Below, piece after piece: positions 53,375 to 60,979 of a DNA stretch of 64,000 bases. This DNA comes from Christensenella sp964438705 (GTDB taxonomy: Bacteria > Bacillota > Clostridia > Christensenellales > Christensenellaceae), in assembly GCA_964438705.1 (NCBI GenBank), contig CAYTKQ010000004.1, positions 1 to 64,000 on the forward strand, given 5' to 3'. The position numbers and the translations under genes are program-made. Position 1 is the first letter of the stretch, and each line of letters starts with the position of its first letter. The notes beneath the pieces are model-generated. The model was not told where the DNA came from and did not search any database. It saw nothing but the letters and a program-made list of their open reading frames with translations.

Positions 53375-54613
53375 TCAGTCCATACCGTTGAAAGAGGGAT
53401 AGGCGGATTCGCCGTGCTCGGAGGCATCCAGCCCGATTTTTTCATCCCGATCCGTCACACGCAGCGTTATGAACAGCCGCACGATACCCACGCAAATCAG
53501 CGTCCCGCCGACAGCGACGCCAATCGTGACCAATATACTGATTGCCTGTGCGGCAAACAGCTCCGTTTCGCCGAACAGAAGCCCATTCCACCGCGCCGCC
53601 GGATTGATTTCCCGAAGGGCAAACAGACCCGTGGCGAGCCCGCCCCAGATGCCGCCGATCCCGTGACAGCCGAACGCGTCAAGCGCGTCGTCGTAGCCAA
53701 GCCGTTTTTTTACGGCGGCGATCATGAAATAGCAGATGGGGCTGACGGCGGTGCCGATGATCATGGCCGCCCACACGGGAACGAAGCCCGCGCCGGGCGT
53801 GATGGCAACAAGCCCGGCAACCATGCCGGTCGCCGCGCCCACCGCCGTGGGTTTGCCGGTGCGCACTACATCAAGGAGCATCCATGAGAGCAGGGCACAG
53901 GCGGCGGAGACAATGGTTGTAATCGTGGCATGCGCGGCAAGCTCGTTTGCACCAAGTGCGCTGCCCGCATTGAAGCCGAACCAGCCAAACCACAGGAGCG
54001 CTGCGCCGAGCAACACGAACGGAATGTTATGCGGGCGGGAGTCGATGGCCGGATATCCGCGTCGTTTGCCAAGGAACAGCACGAGAAGCAAGCCGCTGAC
54101 GCCGGAGCTGATGTGCACGACATTGCCGCCCGCGAAGTCTATGGAGCCAATTTCACTGAGAAAGCCGCCTTTTCCCCACACCATGTGGGCGAGAGGATAG
54201 TACACGATGAAAGACCACAGCACGACAAACAGGAACAACGCCTTGAATTTCATGCGCTCCGCAACCGCGCCAGTGATGAGCGCGGGGGTGATGATGGCAA
54301 ACATCATCTGAAAGGCGACGAACGCATATTGAGGCACGCCGGGCGCATAGGGACTTTCCCCGTTTAAAGCATTGAGCCCGGCTGCGTTCAGGTTCCCGAT
54401 AACTCCGCCGATGTTGCCACTGAATGAAAGGGAATAGCCGACGGCGACCCACAGGACTGCCGCGAGCCCTGTGATGAAGAATGAGGACATCATGGTGTTC
54501 AGCACGTTTTTCCTGCGCGCAAGGCCGCCGTAAAAAAAGGCGAGACCGGGCGTCATCAGGAACACAAGCGCGGAACAGATCAATAGAAATCCGGTATTTC
54601 CTGCGTTGAACAT
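53375..54613 (-). CDS. amt: Ammonium transporter Amt
   Basis: Trimeric membrane ammonium channel/transporter of 412 residues and 11 expected helices. Markers: FFYGGLARRKNVLNTMM, ITGAVAERMKF, the first pore His in GGNVVHISSG and the second in FGCHGIGGIWGG. ATG 54613 follows GAGGTGG. It is transcribed with glnK, whose product should block the channel when nitrogen is plentiful. The promoter carries paired inverted repeats. Confidence 0.96.
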   Translation of the reverse strand: MFNAGNTGFLLICSALVFLMTPGLAFFYGGLARRKNVLNTMMSSFFITGLAAVLWVAVGYSLSFSGNIGGVIGNLNAAGLNALNGESPYAPGVPQYAFVAFQMMFAIITPALITGAVAERMKFKALFLFVVLWSFIVYYPLAHMVWGKGGFLSEIGSIDFAGGNVVHISSGVSGLLLVLFLGKRRGYPAIDSRPHNIPFVLLGAALLWFGWFGFNAGSALGANELAAHATITTIVSAACALLSWMLLDVVRTGKPTAVGAATGMVAGLVAITPGAGFVPVWAAMIIGTAVSPICYFMIAAVKKRLGYDDALDAFGCHGIGGIWGGLATGLFALREINPAARWNGLLFGETELFAAQAISILVTIGVAVGGTLICVGIVRLFITLRVTDRDEKIGLDASEHGESAYPSFNGMD

Positions 54614-54634
54614 AAAAACCACCTCGCTTAAAAA

Positions 54635-54732
54635 TGAAATATTTAAAACGATATATTTCATTATACTATGGATATATAAATAATCAAGGAGTTTTTAACT
54701 GAAAAAATGAAATATAAATATTAAATATTTCA
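54635..54732 (-). promoter_or_regulatory. amt promoter with two inverted-repeat operators
   Basis: On the minus strand TTGATT (54682-54687), 16-nt spacer and TATAAT (54660-54665). The inverted repeat TGAAATAT/ATATTTCA occurs twice: 54635-54660 (10-nt spacer), directly after the -10, and 54708-54732 (9-nt spacer), upstream of the -35. It does not match the GlnR/TnrA consensus. An unknown nitrogen regulator is inferred. Confidence 0.68.
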
Positions 54733-54759
54733 AAAAGGCTAGAAAGCAGGAAGCTGTGT

Positions 54760-55404
54760 TCAAAGAACGATCAGGCCGAGAAGCTTTGCGAGCTCCGCCG
54801 CCTGTGCCGCGTTTACCTTTGCGCCGTTGAGTTCGTAGGGAGAGACGGAAATGCCGTCGATCCTGCTGGAGGAGAGATCGACGCCTTTTAAGGGCGTTTT
54901 GAAAAACTGCGCACGCGTGAGGTCGGCCTTGTCAAAAATGATGTTTTTGAAAGCGCATTCCTCAAGCGCCGCTTCCGCAAGGGAGGTGTGCGCAACGAGC
55001 ACGCTCCGCCATTTGGACAGGGTAAAATTTGCGTAGCGCAGGCTGGAATCGGCAAGGGACACATCCTGCAAAAAGGCACGGTGCAAGTTTCCGCCCACGG
55101 CCTTGCATGACAAGAACGCACAACGGTTGAAATACGCGCTTTCAAACGAACAGCCGGAAAAATCGCATGTGCGGAAGATCACGTCAATGAATTCGGATTT
55201 TTTGAAATCGCTGTCCGTAAACCGGCAGTTTTCAAAGACACAGTCGTGAAAGCGGATTTTTTGGAAGCTGCCTTCGTCTTTGGCAAGGGAAAAAAAATCG
55301 TATGCTTCGATCTCTGTTTCCTCTTCGCGCGCGACGCAAACAAGTGCTTCAAAATCGGCGTTGGGCGCGGGATGCTCGGTGATACGCGGTGTTAGCAATT
55401 TCAT
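54760..55404 (-). CDS. Pentapeptide-repeat protein, Qnr-like
   Basis: Protein of 214 residues with tandem five-residue repeats of the form A(D/N)(L/F)xx (for example CDFSGCSFESAYFNRCAF and ADSSLRYANFTLSKW), which fold into a right-handed beta-helix. Length and the C-terminal tail (LKGVDLSSSRIDG, then AAQAAELAKLLGLIV) resemble Qnr proteins, which mimic DNA and protect gyrase from quinolones. ATG 55404 follows GGAGGG. Quinolone protection is an inference from similarity. Confidence 0.8.
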   Translation of the reverse strand: MKLLTPRITEHPAPNADFEALVCVAREEETEIEAYDFFSLAKDEGSFQKIRFHDCVFENCRFTDSDFKKSEFIDVIFRTCDFSGCSFESAYFNRCAFLSCKAVGGNLHRAFLQDVSLADSSLRYANFTLSKWRSVLVAHTSLAEAALEECAFKNIIFDKADLTRAQFFKTPLKGVDLSSSRIDGISVSPYELNGAKVNAAQAAELAKLLGLIVL

Positions 55405-55443
55405 AGATGTACCCTCCGTTTTTATTATACCACAGGAGGAAAA

Positions 55444-55478
55444 CAAAAAAGGGACGCATACCCGAAGATACACGCCCC
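55444..55478 (-). terminator. Intrinsic terminator of the flavoprotein operon
   Basis: On the minus strand a 12-bp stem (55451-55462 with 55467-55478, several G-T pairs) closed by a UUCG tetraloop is followed by six T residues. Confidence 0.88.
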
Positions 55479-55494
55479 TTGGGGTGGGTAAAGT

Positions 55495-56829
55495 TTATTT
55501 CGCGCCAAGCGCAGCCATGGTGATGTAATTATACGGCTGGTTGAAGTGCGGCAGGAAGAAAATATCGAGCAGCTTCAGCTTGTCGATGGTCACGCCTTCT
55601 TCGATGGCAAGCGAGAACATGTGGATGCCCATGGAGATGTCCTCATACGACGCGATCTGCGTGCCCACGATCCGGCGGGAGCACTTTTCATACACGATGC
55701 GGATTTTGACGCGTTTGTTGTCGTGGATGAACGCGGGCTTCTGCAAGTCCTCATAATCCGTATATTCCACCTCGAGGCCTGCTTTTTCCGCGGCCTTTAA
55801 ATTAAGGCCCGTGGAGACCATGTTGTAGCCATAGATGCTGATGCCGTTTGACCCTTGTACGCCCACGGATTCCAAGGGCGTGCCGCACACGTTGTGCGCC
55901 GCCACGATTCCGCTTCTGACCGCGTTGGTCGCAAGGGCAATATAGGAGGGCGCGCGCAGGGCGTTGCTGTATACGGTCGCGCAGTCGCCGACCGCGTATA
56001 CGTCGGGGAGGCTCGTCTGCTGGTGCCTGTCGACAATGATCGCGCCGTTTGCAAACAAATCGAGCTTGCCCTTGGCAAGGCCGCTGTTGGGATAGAAGCC
56101 GATCGCCAGAATGACGAGTTCGGCGGAATATTCGGCACGGTCTGTCACAATCTTTTGCACCTTGCCGTTTTCACCCTTCAGCTCCTTCACCATCTCGCCG
56201 AAGTGGAGACCAACTCCATTTTGGCGCAGTACGTCGTCCATATCGTGCGTGAACCACGGATCGTAATAGCCCGCGAGGGAGGTGTCAAGCGATTCGAACA
56301 GCATGGCGTTGCGGCCGCGCCGCTGGATCGCCTCGGCGATCTCAACGCCGATATAGCCAGCGCCCGCGACCGCGACGTTTTTGATGTCCGGATCGTTGAG
56401 GGCGTTGTTGATCTTCTGGCCGTCTTGAAAGAGCTTCACCACGTCGACGTTTTCGAGACCGAGGCCTTCGATCTTCGGAACGATGGGCAGCGATCCGGTC
56501 GCGAGGATCAGCTTATCGTAGCTTTCCGTGACATCCGTGCCGTCCTTTTGTTTTGCGTGTACGACCTTTGCGTCGAAGTCAATATCCAAAACTTCCGTTT
56601 CCATATAGACCTTCGCGTGTTTTTTCTTGAACACGTCCTGCGAGCAATAGAAAAGACCGTCCGTCCCGTCGATCTGCTGGCCAACCCAAAGCGCCGTACC
56701 GCAGCCGAGGTAACTGATGTTCGTGTTCCTGTCGATGATGACAAGCTCACTGTCCGGATAATGATCGAGAATCGTGTTTGCCGCCGCGGTACCCGCGTGG
56801 TTTGCGCCTACCAAAACAATCTTGCTCAT
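55495..56829 (-). CDS. NADH oxidase / CoA-disulfide reductase-type flavoprotein
   Basis: FAD-dependent pyridine nucleotide-disulfide oxidoreductase of 444 residues. FAD site IVLVGANHAGTAAA, redox Cys in YLGCGTALW, NADH site AVAGAGYIGVEIAEA and FAD site DVYAVGDCATV. The single redox Cys is typical of water-forming NADH oxidase and CoA-disulfide reductase; the YLGCGTALW context favours NADH oxidase. In an anaerobe it would remove oxygen. ATG 56829 suits GGAGGT better than 56838. It follows a small ACT-like gene by 22 bp. Confidence 0.9.
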   Translation of the reverse strand: MSKIVLVGANHAGTAAANTILDHYPDSELVIIDRNTNISYLGCGTALWVGQQIDGTDGLFYCSQDVFKKKHAKVYMETEVLDIDFDAKVVHAKQKDGTDVTESYDKLILATGSLPIVPKIEGLGLENVDVVKLFQDGQKINNALNDPDIKNVAVAGAGYIGVEIAEAIQRRGRNAMLFESLDTSLAGYYDPWFTHDMDDVLRQNGVGLHFGEMVKELKGENGKVQKIVTDRAEYSAELVILAIGFYPNSGLAKGKLDLFANGAIIVDRHQQTSLPDVYAVGDCATVYSNALRAPSYIALATNAVRSGIVAAHNVCGTPLESVGVQGSNGISIYGYNMVSTGLNLKAAEKAGLEVEYTDYEDLQKPAFIHDNKRVKIRIVYEKCSRRIVGTQIASYEDISMGIHMFSLAIEEGVTIDKLKLLDIFFLPHFNQPYNYITMAALGAK

Positions 56830-56851
56830 AAAATTCATACCTCCGTGTTGT

Positions 56852-57106
56852 TTAATTTAAATCGATGAGTTTGGCGGTGACACCGTCAAGCGCATTGAAA
56901 TCCGTGATCATTTTGTCGAGGGCTTCCTGATCGCCGCAGGCCTGCAGCATGATGACCCCGTCGTCTGAGCAGAAATCCCCGCCTGTTTCGTGCATACCCA
57001 CACGCATGCGAATATTGCACCCGTGCTTGGTGAGCGCCTCCTGAAGCCGAACCGCGTTTGCGGAGCGGTGCGCAATCCGCAAACCGATGATATAATAGCA
57101 AGACAT
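56852..57106 (-). CDS. Small ACT-like protein
   Basis: Protein of 84 residues with an alternating beta-alpha-beta-beta-alpha-beta pattern (YYIIGLRIA, then VRLQEALTKHGCNIRMRVGMHE, GVIMLQACGDQEALDKMITDF, VTAKLIDLN), as in ACT-type domains and the TM1266-like hydrogenase-associated regulators. ATG 57106 follows GGAGGG. It probably binds a small ligand or modulates the flavoprotein gene downstream. Function is not known. Confidence 0.65.
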   Translation of the reverse strand: MSCYYIIGLRIAHRSANAVRLQEALTKHGCNIRMRVGMHETGGDFCSDDGVIMLQACGDQEALDKMITDFNALDGVTAKLIDLN

Positions 57107-57175
57107 AAACATACCCTCCGTTTCATTGTTTGAATGGAAAACAAAATATGATTTTTATGTATAAACAAAAACCGT

Positions 57176-57221
57176 TTGCTTAAAACGTGAAATATCGGTT
57201 ATGATAATAATAATCGTTATA
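57176..57221 (+). promoter_or_regulatory. Promoter with Fur-like box
   Basis: TTGCTT (57176-57181), 18-nt spacer and TATGAT (57200-57205). A 19-base stretch at 57203-57221 matches the classic Fur consensus at 16 positions and overlaps the -10. Iron-dependent repression of the downstream small membrane protein gene is suggested. Confidence 0.5.
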
Positions 57222-57243
57222 AATTTTGAAAAGGAGAAAAAGG

Positions 57244-57519
57244 ATGGCGGTTGTATCTATCATTGTCAGCCTGGTGGGGCTGGTGCTGAGCTTTGTGCTC
57301 GGGTTTCCGCTGAGTCTTGTGATCGGGCCTTATATTGGAATGGCGTTCGGGCTTGCGGGGCTTGCGCTTGCGATCATCGCGCGAAAGAAGCAAAAATCGA
57401 ACACTGCGACGGCAGCACTTGTGATCAGCATCGTCGTCACAGGGCTTTGCATTGTACGGGTATTTACATTTGCTTCCTGCGTGGGAAGAATTGCGGGGAT
57501 GATCGGCAGCCTATTCTGA
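57244..57519 (+). CDS. DUF4190-like small membrane protein
   Basis: Protein of 91 residues with two hydrophobic segments around a basic loop (IIARKKQKSN), similar in layout to the product of 18235-18522. AAGGAGAA precedes ATG 57244. Function unknown. Possible Fur control comes from the promoter box just upstream. Confidence 0.75.
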   Translation: MAVVSIIVSLVGLVLSFVLGFPLSLVIGPYIGMAFGLAGLALAIIARKKQKSNTATAALVISIVVTGLCIVRVFTFASCVGRIAGMIGSLF

Positions 57520-57618
57520 TCGTGGCAGATTAAAATGCTGGCCTTCACAGTTTGTTTAAGTTTTTGCTATCGTTTCGTCATACAAATTCGGTAAATTGAA
57601 ATTGAGATAAATAGATGC

Positions 57619-58701
57619 CTAGTATGAGGCCGCAAAAGCGTTGTTTTGCACTTGAGCGCGCTGAAAAACCTCAACGATCGTGATACTCAGATTTCCCTCG
57701 TGCAGAAGGTCGATCTCTGTGGCGGCGGACTGATCCGCCAGGCGCACGACAGGACGCAGAGGATGCTCGGTGCGCGCGACGACGACCGCAAGCTGCCCCG
57801 TATTCAGACGCACAAATGTTCCTCTGGGATAAAACTCCATGATTTGCATAAACGCTTTTATGATTTCATAATCAAATTCAATATTTCCGTTGCCCATAAC
57901 ATATTCCGCGGCATCGGCCGGGGCAATTGGGCTGCGGTAAGGACGCTGAGAGGTGAGCGCGTCAAAAACATCCGCAACGGCAATGATGCGTCCAAACAGC
58001 GGGATTTCCTCCCCCGCAAGATGCGCGGGATAGCCCTCGCCGTTGTAGCGTTCGTGATGACTGACGACGCCCGCGCACACGCGTTCGGCATTGATATGAT
58101 GTTCTTTTAAGTAGGTGAGCCCGAACGCGCAATGCTCCTTGACCCGTTCGTATTCATCGACGGTCAATTTATCGGGTTTGTTGATCAGCACCTTTGGAAT
58201 CTGTATTTTTCCAATATCGTGCAGCAGCGCGCACAGGGCAAGCTGGCGCAGGTCGCCGGGCCTGAGCTTCATTTGCTTACCGATCGCGACCGACATGACG
58301 GCGACGCTGATGGAATGATGAAACGTATAGTCGTCATACGCTTTTAAATCCATGATGTTGACAAGAATATCATTGTTGCGGATGATGGTGTCCGCGATTT
58401 CGTTGGCGACAGTTGTGACGGTGTCCATCGGAATCGCTTTATGCGCGTTAAATGCTTTTTTGAGCGCGCTCAGTGTCTTTTTCTTGAGCTGCGTGCTGAT
58501 GATGGGCGCACATCTGGTATATTTTACATCCGGCTCCTTGATATAGACGCCGGGGTTATCGAGCTCTTTGATCCGGTCGATCAGCTGCTGCGTAACGATC
58601 TGCCCGTGTTTGAGCATAGCAACCCACTCGGACCGAAAAAAATATACGTCCGATTCCAGTTTCATACCCACTTTCAGTTGTTCAACCGGCAGAAACAACA
58701 T
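57619..58701 (-). CDS. HD-GYP domain phosphohydrolase
   Basis: Protein of 360 residues, probably a cyclic-di-GMP (or related dinucleotide) phosphodiesterase. The HD domain has HHSISVAVMS, LLHDIGKIQIP and the GYP motif HHERYNGEGYP, all metal and catalytic residues present. The N-terminal 100 residues look like the DUF3391-type/adapter region found in such proteins. It is close to flagellin and other surface genes, and c-di-GMP often controls motility; that link is inferred. Confidence 0.9.
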   Translation of the reverse strand: MLFLPVEQLKVGMKLESDVYFFRSEWVAMLKHGQIVTQQLIDRIKELDNPGVYIKEPDVKYTRCAPIISTQLKKKTLSALKKAFNAHKAIPMDTVTTVANEIADTIIRNNDILVNIMDLKAYDDYTFHHSISVAVMSVAIGKQMKLRPGDLRQLALCALLHDIGKIQIPKVLINKPDKLTVDEYERVKEHCAFGLTYLKEHHINAERVCAGVVSHHERYNGEGYPAHLAGEEIPLFGRIIAVADVFDALTSQRPYRSPIAPADAAEYVMGNGNIEFDYEIIKAFMQIMEFYPRGTFVRLNTGQLAVVVARTEHPLRPVVRLADQSAATEIDLLHEGNLSITIVEVFQRAQVQNNAFAASY

Positions 58702-58737
58702 TGACCGAAGCCCTTTCGCGATTGTAGTGTAACCTAT

Positions 58738-58765
58738 ATTATATCAGATTTTTTCGCGAAATCAA
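58738..58765 (-). promoter_or_regulatory. Putative sigma-A promoter of the HD-GYP gene
   Basis: On the minus strand TTGATT (58760-58765), 16-nt spacer, TATAAT (58738-58743). Confidence 0.6.
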
Positions 58766-58848
58766 AAGAAATTTCATGCGCGGCCGGGTGCGTATGATTT
58801 ATGGAGAACTAAATTAAAGCTGCAAGGCCAAAGTTTGCGTCGGTTTTT

Positions 58849-60210
58849 TTACTCTTCCAAGAAGATTTCAACGCAAATTTGCAGGGTTTCGGCATCCTGC
58901 CCAATGGAATACAGCCGCCCGAATATCTTTTGCCCGCTGTCCATGAGCAGCGCAAGCAGGGTGTTGGACTGATGAGAAATATGCCCGATCTTGGTGCCGC
59001 GTCCATCGGACACGTAGATAGACAGGGGATCCGCAAGATCGTATTGATCGCGGATGAGATTCAGCCTGTCGCCCGGGAGCAGTTCGTTTGGTATTTCCGG
59101 GTGGTTTTGCAGGGCGATCGTCGTGCCGGCAAGCTGCTGGAAATCCGCAAAACGCCCGCCCTCCCACAGAGGATCGTTTTTGCGCTCTGAAATGCAGACA
59201 GCCTTTAAATCGTTGAATTGTTCGATGGATTTGCGCAGCTTTTGGCGGGCATTCACTTCCTTTTGCATCGCAAGCTTTTCTTCGGCAAGCTTCTGCTGTT
59301 GTTTTTCCAGCAGCACGCGCCGCTCTTCCTCGTCCTTTTTGCGCTCTTCCTCGCGCACCAGATATTCGATGTGCTCGTCGAGCATCTTGAAAAGCACCTT
59401 GCGCATCATGTTTTTGGGGGATTTTTTGATCAGCCCCGTCAAAATATCGGCGGTCTCCCGCGTCATATCGGTTTTGGGAATGGCGGCGAGCAGATCCTTG
59501 AGGAATTTCTCGAAGGCCATGTTGTATTCTTTTCCCGTATGCGGATTTTTGAGCAGAAGGTCCATCCACGCATTGAACAGCTCGAAATCCTTTTCAATCA
59601 GACATTCCGCGAGCAGCAAGGCGTGACCGGATTCAATATAGGAAGGCTTTTCAAACAAAGCCGACGCGAGAGACGGCGTTTTTTTCAGAAGCGGCACGAG
59701 CTGCGCAGGAGCGATGCCGCGTGCGCGCAGCGTTTTTAGGATATCGCCTGCGAGCCGGTAGGCGTTTGGCGGAGAGGAAAGAGTGAGCTCGAAGGTGCTG
59801 AGCAGCCATTCCCACAGACGGAGCATTTGCGCTTCGTCGATCAAAAACAGGTCGGCAAGCAGTTCTGCGACACTTTCGCGGTTTGCCTCAAAATTGGATT
59901 TGAGTTCCGGATAATTGGCAAACACAGCCAATCCGTATTCGTAGTAGCTGTCCTTGCGTCTGTATTTTTTGATGTCCTCCGCGAGCGGAAGGGAAGGATC
60001 GATTGGCTGGGAAACATTTCTGTGCAATCCGGCGCGGTCGTAACCGTCCTCGTCATAGACGGGCGCTTCGCCGATCTCCGAAGGGACATCGGGGGGCAGG
60101 GCAGGGTCGTCCGTCTCGGGCGGCACAAATTCTTCAACCGCCGGGGCGGCGGCCTCCTCCGTTTGCGGCGTTTGCGCCAGTTTTTTTGAAAGCTTGGAAA
60201 ATACGCTCAT
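58849..60210 (-). CDS. Coiled-coil protein with C-terminal HIRAN-like domain
   Basis: Cytoplasmic protein of 453 residues, no family recognised for the bulk. An acidic Pro-rich region (about 15-65) is followed by an all-helical part (80-285), a charged coiled coil (about 288-335, EEERKKDEEERRVLLEKQQQ) and a beta-rich C-terminus (about 360-450). The C-terminus carries the HIRAN pattern: LNLIRDQYDLADPLSIYV, GTKIGHIS and NTLLALLMDSGQ. HIRAN domains bind DNA 3' ends or damaged DNA and occur in Rad5-type helicases, but here no helicase is attached. It is cotranscribed with the membrane protein gene upstream (29-bp gap). Confidence 0.7.
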   Translation of the reverse strand: MSVFSKLSKKLAQTPQTEEAAAPAVEEFVPPETDDPALPPDVPSEIGEAPVYDEDGYDRAGLHRNVSQPIDPSLPLAEDIKKYRRKDSYYEYGLAVFANYPELKSNFEANRESVAELLADLFLIDEAQMLRLWEWLLSTFELTLSSPPNAYRLAGDILKTLRARGIAPAQLVPLLKKTPSLASALFEKPSYIESGHALLLAECLIEKDFELFNAWMDLLLKNPHTGKEYNMAFEKFLKDLLAAIPKTDMTRETADILTGLIKKSPKNMMRKVLFKMLDEHIEYLVREEERKKDEEERRVLLEKQQQKLAEEKLAMQKEVNARQKLRKSIEQFNDLKAVCISERKNDPLWEGGRFADFQQLAGTTIALQNHPEIPNELLPGDRLNLIRDQYDLADPLSIYVSDGRGTKIGHISHQSNTLLALLMDSGQKIFGRLYSIGQDAETLQICVEIFLEE

Positions 60211-60239
60211 AGGTTCATCCTCATATTGTAAAGTTATTT

Positions 60240-60827
60240 TTATGCTTTATATTCGGCGGCCTTTCGGTTTTGCTCAATGGTTTGATCCGCAAAAACCGCA
60301 AAATCTTCATACGTTCCCTTGGTAAAGCCTTGCTTTGACACACGCACAACGGAATGATCCGCGAAGAACAAGGAGCAGTAGACGCGATCCTCCGAGCGTT
60401 TGACGAGTGTGCGGTAATCGTGCGTTTCGACGTTATCCGGATCGACCTGCACGATGTGGTCTGAAAATTGTATGATGCGCTTCCAGCCTTCCCTTGAAGG
60501 ACGAAAGGGAATATTGGCAGCGGATTCAAGCGCTTCGCTGTATCTGCGGGTGCGCATAGACAGGATGCGGAACAAAAAAACAAGCGCCAGCAGAATGCCG
60601 ACAAACAAAAAGAAGGGCTGCTCGTTGACGACAGACACAAAGATGACCGCCACAGACAAGATAAAGCCGAGGTATCGCACGCCATTGCCCTTGCGATCCG
60701 CCGCGCGCGCATCACGTTCGTTTCGTTGGCCTTGAACGGAGCGGACGCTGTTATGATGAGAGCCCTCCCGCGAGACCATATATTCATTTTCAAATAAAAT
60801 TTCATTGGCAGAAGGCTGAACTGTCAA
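60240..60827 (-). CDS. Two-helix membrane protein, unknown (YcxB-like tail)
   Basis: Protein of 195 residues. TTG 60827 is chosen because AAAGGACGG lies before it; ATG 60872 is in frame but has no ribosome site. Two membrane helices (about residues 55-85) follow a hydrophilic N-terminus. The C-terminal soluble part (HIVQVDPDNVETHDYRTLVKRSEDRVY) resembles the YcxB-like domain. It precedes the HIRAN-type gene in an apparent two-gene unit. Function unknown. Confidence 0.62.
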   Translation of the reverse strand: MTVQPSANEILFENEYMVSREGSHHNSVRSVQGQRNERDARAADRKGNGVRYLGFILSVAVIFVSVVNEQPFFLFVGILLALVFLFRILSMRTRRYSEALESAANIPFRPSREGWKRIIQFSDHIVQVDPDNVETHDYRTLVKRSEDRVYCSLFFADHSVVRVSKQGFTKGTYEDFAVFADQTIEQNRKAAEYKA

Positions 60828-60914
60828 AACACGCACCGTCCTTTTCCCGCAAATGTGGATCAAGACTATCATAACACAAACAAAGAGACGCAGGAAGCAG
60901 GATTTTGCTGTTTG

Positions 60915-60945
60915 TAAAAAAAGAAAAGCCGGATTTTCCGGCTCT
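60915..60945 (-). terminator. Intrinsic terminator of the flagellin gene
   Basis: On the minus strand AGCCGGA (60937-60943) and TCCGGCT (60927-60933) with an AAA loop, followed by a long T run. Confidence 0.92.
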
Positions 60946-60979
60946 TCCTTTTTTATTGAATGATGATCCGTCAGACGGA

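Noticed and set aside
52916..53887. 323-codon plus-strand frame over the PII and Amt genes
   Set aside because: Antisense shadow of two diagnostic protein families.
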